This document shows, piece by piece, positions 1 through 6,289 of a stretch of DNA of 6,289 bases; position 1 is the first letter of the stretch; every line of letters begins with the position of its first letter. The DNA is from Betaproteobacteria bacterium RIFCSPLOWO2_02_FULL_68_150 (GTDB lineage: Bacteria; Pseudomonadota; Gammaproteobacteria; Burkholderiales; SG8-39): assembly GCA_001771975.1 (NCBI GenBank), contig MERE01000075.1:1-6289 (forward strand). Reading direction: 5' to 3'. The notes beneath the pieces were generated by a model. That model saw nothing but the letters and a program-made list of their open reading frames with translations. It was not told where the DNA came from and searched no databases. Both the position numbers and the translations under genes were made by a program.

Positions 1-806
1 GCGCATTGCAGCGTTGCCTCCACCAGGCGGATGCAGCTCAGGTAGCGCTCCGGCCCGCTGCGTTCGTACGCCAGCTCGCTGGTCACCTGGCGCCAGCCGT
101 TGCCGGGCTCGCCGACGAGCCGCTCGTCGGGCACCAGGCTGTCCGTGAAAATCACCTCGTTGAATTCCCGCTGCCCCGCCATGTTGACGATCGGGCGCAC
201 CTTGAGGTCGCCGGCCTTCAGGTCGACGATGAACTGCGACAGGCCCTCGTGCCGCGATTCGCCGGCATCGCCCGTGCGCGCCAGCACGATCGCGTAGTGG
301 TTCAGGTGCGCGAAGGTGGTCCAGACCTTCTGCCCGTTGATGCGCCAGCCGCCGTCGACCTTGGTCGCGCGCGTGCGCACCGAGGCGAGGTCCGAACCCG
401 AATCCGGCTCGCTCATGCCGATGGAAAAAAAGATCTCGCCGCGCGCGATGCGCGGCAGGAACTCCCGGCGCTGTGCCTCGCTGCCGTAGCGCAGCAGCAG
501 CGGCCCGCTCTGCCGGTCGGCGATCCAGTGCGCGGCGATCGGCGCGTTGGCGGCAATCAGTTCCTCGCTGAGCACCAGCCGCTCGAGCATCGAGCGCTCA
601 TGGCCGCCGTACTGCCTGGGCCAGGTCATGCCGAGCCAGCCGCGCGCGCCCAGACGCTGCGAGAACGCCGGATCGTAGTGCGTGGCGAAGTCGCCGCCGC
701 GCCGCCACAGGCCGGCGCGCTGTTCCCCGGCGATGAACTCGCGCACCTCGATGCGCAGCGCTTCGGCCTCGGCCGGCAGATCGAATACTGGAAAGCGGAA
801 ATTCAC
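1..806 (-). CDS. Acyl-CoA dehydrogenase, N-terminal 268 residues (gene runs off the left edge)
   Basis: FAD-dependent flavoenzyme that introduces an alpha-beta double bond into an acyl-CoA and passes electrons to electron-transfer flavoprotein; cytoplasmic. The visible part covers the N-terminal helical domain (about residues 1-125), the middle beta domain (about 126-235) and the first helix of the C-terminal domain. The family signature FFSIGMSEPDSGSD lies at about 126-139, followed by the GQKVWTTFAH segment that lines the flavin. A YERSG segment near 247-251 sits where isovaleryl- and long-chain-type enzymes place their catalytic glutamate, but without the C-terminus the base cannot be assigned. 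I chose the GTG at 806 because the residues after it (NFRFPVFDLPAEAEALRIEVREF) match the usual family start; no clear Shine-Dalgarno precedes it. About 110-130 residues should lie beyond the edge. It is on the same strand as ygiQ, 136 bases downstream. Substrate is unknown; CaiA/FadE-like acyl-CoA dehydrogenases are all possible. Confidence 0.93.
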   Translation of the reverse strand, partial: MNFRFPVFDLPAEAEALRIEVREFIAGEQRAGLWRRGGDFATHYDPAFSQRLGARGWLGMTWPRQYGGHERSMLERLVLSEELIAANAPIAAHWIADRQSGPLLLRYGSEAQRREFLPRIARGEIFFSIGMSEPDSGSDLASVRTRATKVDGGWRINGQKVWTTFAHLNHYAIVLARTGDAGESRHEGLSQFIVDLKAGDLKVRPIVNMAGQREFNEVIFTDSLVPDERLVGEPGNGWRQVTSELAYERSGPERYLSCIRLVEATLQC

Positions 807-846
807 GGCGGGGATTGTGCCGGATTTCTCGCGCTGTTCGTGCCGC

Positions 847-930
847 TCAAGAGAGGAAACGGCCTTCGCCCCGCAGCAGTCGCGGGTCTTCGATCCGCTC
901 GAGCGCCGGGCCGATGTCGAACGGGCTCAA
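847..930 (-). pseudogene. Remnant of a molybdenum hydroxylase large subunit (xanthine dehydrogenase / CoxL family), N-terminal fragment only
   Basis: Reading the minus strand from a TTG at 930 gives 27 codons ending in TGA at 847-849. The peptide contains PFDIGPALERIEDPRLL followed by RGEGRFLS. This closely resembles the N-terminal signature of molybdopterin-binding subunits of the xanthine dehydrogenase / aldehyde oxidase / CO dehydrogenase family, where a segment like R-x-E-D-x-R-L-L-x-G-x-G-R-F/Y-x-D-D begins the protein. The real family runs to about 750-800 residues, and nothing resembling the next part of the domain follows before the acyl-CoA dehydrogenase start at 806. It has no ATG, no Shine-Dalgarno and no partner FAD or iron-sulfur subunit in the window. 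I read it as the stub left by a deletion. A chance resemblance is possible because the match covers only about 20 residues. It is in the same frame as ygiQ, directly after that gene's TAG. Confidence 0.55.
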
Positions 931-942
931 GGTTGCGCCAGC

Positions 943-2988
<2,046 letters not shown>

Positions 2989-2991
2989 TAT

Positions 2992-2996
2992 GAGAG
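2992..2996 (+). promoter_or_regulatory. Probable ribosome binding site for the 3007 gene
   Basis: GAGAG lies 10 bases before the ATG at 3007 and is the only purine-rich stretch in the short space between the two divergent starts. It supports the choice of ATG 3007. On the opposite strand there is no equivalent element before either ygiQ ATG. Confidence 0.4.
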
Positions 2997-3006
2997 ACTT
3001 TGAGCC

Positions 3007-3282
3007 ATGAAGAAAACCGAACTGGAAAAACTTGCCGCGGTAAAGGTCATGACGCGACTGAGGACAAGCGCCGTACCGGAGCGCTATGCACAGGGCTCGG
3101 CGTCGGTCCCCGACCGGCGCGAGCAACGGCGCCTGGACCGCGAGCGCGGCCTGGTGCCGTTCGCGGTCAAGCTCGACAGCGGGCTCGCGCGCCGGCTGCG
3201 GGCGCTGGCGGGCGAGCGCAGTATCGGATTGAACGAGCTGGTCGACGAACTGCTGCGCAAGGGATTGGGCGAAACCGGTTGA
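3007..3282 (+). CDS. Small conserved-looking protein with a possible ribbon-helix-helix C-terminal half
   Basis: A 91-residue, very basic, soluble protein with no signal peptide, membrane segment or cysteine. I do not recognise it as a named family. Residues 1-48 are charged and probably helical or disordered, with many Arg (for example PDRREQRRLDRERG at about 35-48). Residues 49-87 read as a short strand (VPFAVKLD), a helix (SGLARRLRALAGE), a turn (RSIGLN) and a second helix (ELVDELLRKGL). That order is the layout of ribbon-helix-helix DNA-binding proteins of the MetJ/Arc type, so a role as a small DNA-binding regulator is plausible but inferred. The start at ATG 3007 is backed by GAGAG ten bases upstream. 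The gene is real rather than a shadow in my judgement: it begins and ends neatly between its neighbours and encodes a structured-looking sequence. It is divergent from ygiQ and ends 49 bases before the tail of the convergent glycosyltransferase gene. Confidence 0.75.
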   Translation: MKKTELEKLAAVKVMTRLRTSAVPERYAQGSASVPDRREQRRLDRERGLVPFAVKLDSGLARRLRALAGERSIGLNELVDELLRKGLGETG

Positions 3283-3331
3283 CCGAACTGCAGGCAGCGG
3301 GCGTGAATTGCGTTCGCTACTGGTGCCGGAC

Positions 3332-5239
3332 TCACATCGCCACGCCGCTGCACCAGGACTGCCACATGCGCCGATACGCGCTTTCGAGGTCGCGCACAAA
3401 GCCCTGCTCGTCCATCAGCGGCGAAGCCTGGAGCCGCTGGCGCAGACTCCGGCGCAGTTCCGCGAGCAAGACCCGGTCGGCGCCGAATCGGGCCGCCAGC
3501 TGCACGTAATCCTGCGGCGACTGCGCGATCCACGAGGACAGCCCCACCGTCGCCAGGATGCTGGCCGCGCTGCGCGAGACCGATCTCGCACCGGGGACCG
3601 TGACGACCGGCACTCCCATCCATAGCGTGTCGCAGGTCGTGGTGCCGCCGCTGTAGGGCGTCGAATCCAGCGCAATGTCGACGGCATTGAAGCGGTCGAA
3701 ATACTCGTCGAGCGATACCCGCGGCACGATGGTGAGCCGCGATCGGGAGATTGCGCCGGCCGCGAAATCCTGCAGCAACCGGTCCCTTGCCCGCCCTTCC
3801 GGCACGCCGACGATCAGCAGGCGAGCATCCGGCAGGCGCGCGAGAATCTCGATCCAGAGCGTGCGCACGGCCGCCGACAGCTTGGGGGCGTGGTTGAACG
3901 ATCCGAAGGTGACGAAGCCGTTCCTCGTGCAGGGTGGTTCGGTCGCGTGGGGAATCCGGGCAATCGGCCGGTAGCACCACTGGCTGTGCGGCAGGCGGAC
4001 CAGAGTCTCGGTGTGCAAGCTTTCGGTCAGCCCCGGCGGGTCCGTATGCGCGTCGCACAGTCGATAGTGCACGCGCTTCAGTCCGGTCGTATTGAGGTAG
4101 CCGAGCCACGTGACCTGGACCGGCGCCGGCTGCTGCGCGAAGACTTCCAGCCGCATGATGCCCGCGTGCCCGGTGAGATCGACCAGGATGTCGATCGCGT
4201 CGGAGTGGATGCGGTCCGCCAGTTGCCAGTCAGACCGCGTGTGCGCGTCGAGCCACATATCGCTGCGCGCTTCGAGCTGCCGCGTCATGTCGTCCTGCTT
4301 CGGGTTTGTAGAGTAAGCGTAGATGCGGCAGGCGGCGCGGTCGTGCCGCTCCAGAACGGGCAGCGCGAACCAGGCGACCGGATGCTGGTTGAAGTCGCAG
4401 GAAATGTAGCCGACGCGCAGAACCCGGTCCGGATCGCGGTCGTTGCGAAAGGGCGCAAAGCGCGCCGGGAACGCGGCCTCGAGCCGCGCGCCAAACGCGC
4501 GATGCCTTGCAGAAAGCACCTCCTCGGATACGTTTTCGGACAGATTGAGCGCCAGCAGCTCCATCGATTCGAGGTCGAACCTGGCAGGCGCGAGTTGTCG
4601 TGCCGCGCCGAAAACCCGCAGCGCCTCGTCGATCTGCGCATCGGCGCGCAGGAGGTTTCCCAGGAGGTGCAGCGGCGGCAGCGCCGCCGGGTCGAGCTCG
4701 CATGCACGCCGTAGCGCGCGCTCGGCTTCGGCGCGCCGGCCCAGCTTGATCAGCGCGTCACCGTAGTTGAACCACGCGCCGGCATAGTCAGGCCGCTGCT
4801 GCAGGGCGATTTCCAGCGCCGCGGCGGCTGCTGCGCAATTGCCTTGCAGGTCATACACGTTTGCCAGCACGACGCGTGCATCCGTGAAGCCGGGAATGCT
4901 CGCGAGCGCCCGGGCCAAAAGCTCCTCGGCGCGTGCGAGTTCACCCCGTGCCCGCAGCAGATTGGCGAGGTTGTACTGGATGTAGGGATCCGCGGCGTCC
5001 AGCTTGAGCGCATTCTCGTAGGAGCCGAGAGCGGCATCGAGCCTGCCGCTGGCCTGCTCGGCGATGCCGAGATTGAGATGCGCCTTGGCATAACCGGGCG
5101 CGGCCGCAACCGCCTGGCGATACGCGGCACACGCTTCGTCGAACGCGGTCCGCGATTCCGCCTCGTTGCCCAGCGCAATGAGGCGATCAGCCGCCTCCCT
5201 TGGCGATCCGGCGCGCGTGAAAAAGCGGGTGAGCTTCAT
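3332..5239 (-). CDS. TPR-containing GT41 glycosyltransferase (O-GlcNAc transferase / SPINDLY-like)
   Basis: A complete 635-residue soluble protein with no signal peptide or membrane segment, predicted to transfer a sugar from a nucleotide-sugar donor to Ser/Thr of proteins in the cytoplasm. Residues about 17-219 form roughly six 34-residue tetratricopeptide repeats, for example YAKAHLNLGIAEQASGRLDA at 50-69; these normally hold the protein acceptor. A linker leads to the two-lobed GT41 domain (about 270-625). Key family positions are present: VGYISCDFNQHP with His286, aligning with the active-site histidine of human OGT; PAPVQVTWLGYLNTTG at 371-386; SFNHAPKLS with Lys453, aligning with the donor-binding lysine; and DSTPYSGGTTTCDTLWMGVP at 525-544. 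All the motifs I know are intact, so it should be active. The donor (UDP-GlcNAc, GDP-fucose or another sugar) and the acceptor cannot be read from the sequence. ATG 5239 begins MKLTRFF; no strong Shine-Dalgarno precedes it. Third codon positions seem less G/C-biased than in the flanking genes. Confidence 0.93.
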   Translation of the reverse strand: MKLTRFFTRAGSPREAADRLIALGNEAESRTAFDEACAAYRQAVAAAPGYAKAHLNLGIAEQASGRLDAALGSYENALKLDAADPYIQYNLANLLRARGELARAEELLARALASIPGFTDARVVLANVYDLQGNCAAAAAALEIALQQRPDYAGAWFNYGDALIKLGRRAEAERALRRACELDPAALPPLHLLGNLLRADAQIDEALRVFGAARQLAPARFDLESMELLALNLSENVSEEVLSARHRAFGARLEAAFPARFAPFRNDRDPDRVLRVGYISCDFNQHPVAWFALPVLERHDRAACRIYAYSTNPKQDDMTRQLEARSDMWLDAHTRSDWQLADRIHSDAIDILVDLTGHAGIMRLEVFAQQPAPVQVTWLGYLNTTGLKRVHYRLCDAHTDPPGLTESLHTETLVRLPHSQWCYRPIARIPHATEPPCTRNGFVTFGSFNHAPKLSAAVRTLWIEILARLPDARLLIVGVPEGRARDRLLQDFAAGAISRSRLTIVPRVSLDEYFDRFNAVDIALDSTPYSGGTTTCDTLWMGVPVVTVPGARSVSRSAASILATVGLSSWIAQSPQDYVQLAARFGADRVLLAELRRSLRQRLQASPLMDEQGFVRDLESAYRRMWQSWCSGVAM

Positions 5240-5321
5240 TGCGAGGCCATGGTCCGGCGCGAAATGTTACCGTACCTGCGATAGGGACTTGCCGGTCGCC
5301 GGCTGCGCCGCGGAGAACCGC

Positions 5322-5333
5322 CGCCTGCAGGCG
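5322..5333. other. Perfect 12-base palindrome in the divergent intergenic region
   Basis: CGCCTGCAGGCG is a perfect inverted repeat with no loop, 28 bases before the ATG at 5362 and directly followed by TAAACT, a weak -10-like hexamer. A second small inverted repeat, GCCGG-tcg-CCGGC, lies at 5291-5303. Position between two divergent starts (5239 and 5362) would suit an operator, but GC-rich DNA makes such palindromes by chance and no known regulator motif is recognised. Confidence 0.2.
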
Positions 5334-5361
5334 TAAACTAGCGGCTGCGCGAACGGCCTTC

Positions 5362-6285
5362 ATGAGCGAAGAGTTCAAGGAACCCAAACCCGATTCACCG
5401 GTGCAACCGGTGTCGCTCGCGCTCGACGACCGATTTCGCTTTCGCTGCCGCAAGGGCATCGCCTGCTTCAACAAGTGCTGCGAGGACACCGACATCCTGC
5501 TCACGCCCTACGACCTGCTGCGGTTGAAGAACCGGCTCGACAGGTCGAGCCGCGAATTCATCGACCGCTACACGCGCGACTGCGAGCTCGACAGCCACGG
5601 CATGCCGGGGTTGAAGCTCGGCCACCGCGAGCGCTCGAGTGCGTGCGTGTTCCTCACGCCCGAGGGCTGCGGCGTGTATTCCGACCGGCCGGCGGCCTGC
5701 CGCTATTACGCGCTCGGCCACATGGCGCTGCGCAAGAAGGATTCGCCGACCGACGAGGAGGCCTATTTCGTGGTGAAGGAGGCGCACTGCCTCGGGCACG
5801 GCGAGCCGCACGAGCAGACCATCCGCGACTACCGCATCGAGCAGGGTGTCGACCGCTACGACGAGGCCAACCGCGAATGGCGCCGCATCGTGCTGAAGAA
5901 GCGCTCCTCGGGCCCGGCCATCGGACGTCCGTCGCAGCGCAGTTTCGAGCTGTTCTTCCTCGCGAGCTACGACCTGGACGGCTTTCGCGCCTTCGTCGCG
6001 AGCGAGGGTTTCCGCAAGGTGTTCGACCTGCCGCCGGAGGAGTACGCCCGGCTCCTGGGCGACGAGGAGGCGCTGCTCCAGTTCGCCTTCCGCTACCTGA
6101 AGCAGGCGCTTTACGGCGAGCAATCGATCCCGGCGCGCGAGCAGGTCGCCGTCGAGCGCCTGGCGCGCCAGCGGGAGCGGCTCGCGGCGATGGCGGTGTT
6201 GTCGGACGAGGAGCGCGCCCGGCGCCAGGACGAACTCTACGAATCGCTGCTGGACGAGGACAAGGCTCCGGGCGGCGCGGCGTGA
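5362..6285 (+). CDS. YkgJ family cysteine-cluster protein
   Basis: A 307-residue soluble protein of the YkgJ (UPF0153, putative zinc- or iron-binding) family, whose biochemical role is not established. The N-terminal 150 residues hold the cysteine cluster: Cys29, Cys35, Cys39 and Cys40 in FRCRKGIACFNKCCEDTDI; Cys74; Cys95, Cys103 and Cys113 in the family-typical CVFLTPEGCGVYSDRPAACRYY; and Cys143. The segment ILLTPYDLLRLKNRL after the CC pair is also typical. The C-terminal half (about 150-300) is charged and helical, without cysteines, and longer than in minimal family members; residues 255-300 could form a coiled coil. I chose ATG 5362 (MSEEFKEPKP) because the in-frame sequence upstream to a TTG at 5239 is Arg/Ala-rich, family-unlike and overlaps the start of the divergent glycosyltransferase gene. 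No clear Shine-Dalgarno is visible. It is divergent from the GT41 gene with 122 bases between starts. The window ends four bases past its TGA. Confidence 0.92.
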   Translation: MSEEFKEPKPDSPVQPVSLALDDRFRFRCRKGIACFNKCCEDTDILLTPYDLLRLKNRLDRSSREFIDRYTRDCELDSHGMPGLKLGHRERSSACVFLTPEGCGVYSDRPAACRYYALGHMALRKKDSPTDEEAYFVVKEAHCLGHGEPHEQTIRDYRIEQGVDRYDEANREWRRIVLKKRSSGPAIGRPSQRSFELFFLASYDLDGFRAFVASEGFRKVFDLPPEEYARLLGDEEALLQFAFRYLKQALYGEQSIPAREQVAVERLARQRERLAAMAVLSDEERARRQDELYESLLDEDKAPGGAA

Positions 6286-6289
6286 GCGC

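Noticed and set aside
814..819. CACAAT on the minus strand as a -10 box for the acyl-CoA dehydrogenase gene
   Set aside because: It has no -35 element at 16-18 bases and sits so close to the GTG that the transcript would be leaderless; not enough to call.
3283..3331. Terminator between the convergent 3007 gene and GT41 gene
   Set aside because: I found no stable stem followed by a T run on either strand in these 49 bases.
2989..3399. Upstream extension of the ygiQ reading frame to an ATG at 3399, giving 818 residues
   Set aside because: The extra stretch is antisense to the complete 3007-3282 gene, has low-complexity composition, and YgiQ homology begins only at about 2979-2988.
3890..4714. 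Plus-strand open frame of 274 codons opposite the GT41 gene
   Set aside because: The complementary strand encodes intact GT41 motifs, and this frame has only antisense-like composition.
5239..5361. TTG at 5239 as the start of the YkgJ-family gene (41 extra residues)
   Set aside because: It overlaps the GT41 start codon, and the added residues are Arg/Ala-rich and unlike the family N-terminus.
5395..6123. Minus-strand open frame of 242 codons opposite the YkgJ gene
   Set aside because: It is Val/Ala/Glu-rich antisense of a gene with conserved cysteine motifs, with no domain of its own.

Overview
The window is 6,289 bases of densely coding, clearly GC-rich bacterial DNA. Codons end mostly in G or C, start codons rarely carry a strong Shine-Dalgarno, and the proteins look proteobacterial. 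The combination of a YgiQ-type radical SAM protein, a TPR/GT41 glycosyltransferase and a YkgJ-type cysteine-cluster protein fits a betaproteobacterium (Burkholderiales-like) best. That placement is inference from family resemblance, because the window holds no rRNA or other phylogenetic marker.

Layout from left to right: (1) an acyl-CoA dehydrogenase gene on the minus strand, starting at 806 and running off the left edge, so its C-terminal third is missing; (2) a 136-base gap that carries a short minus-strand gene remnant (847-930) matching the N-terminal signature of xanthine dehydrogenase/CO-dehydrogenase-type molybdenum hydroxylase large subunits; (3) a complete ygiQ-type radical SAM gene on the minus strand; (4) a 91-codon plus-strand gene, divergent from ygiQ with only 18-27 bases between the start codons, whose C-terminal half looks like a ribbon-helix-helix fold; (5) a complete minus-strand gene for a soluble TPR protein fused to a GT41 (O-GlcNAc-transferase/SPINDLY-like) catalytic domain, convergent with gene 4; (6) a plus-strand YkgJ-family cysteine-cluster protein, divergent from gene 5, ending four bases before the right edge.

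The genes do not form one pathway. Orientation changes at almost every boundary (minus, minus, plus, minus, plus), so apart from a possible ygiQ/acyl-CoA dehydrogenase read-through they are separate transcription units. I see no mobile element, CRISPR array, tRNA, rRNA or recognisable phage gene. The points most worth a second look are the molybdenum-hydroxylase remnant lying in frame behind the ygiQ stop, the very tight divergent junction between ygiQ and the possible DNA-binding small protein, and the stand-alone GT41 enzyme with no obvious substrate gene beside it. I found no convincing evidence for an entirely new multi-gene system.
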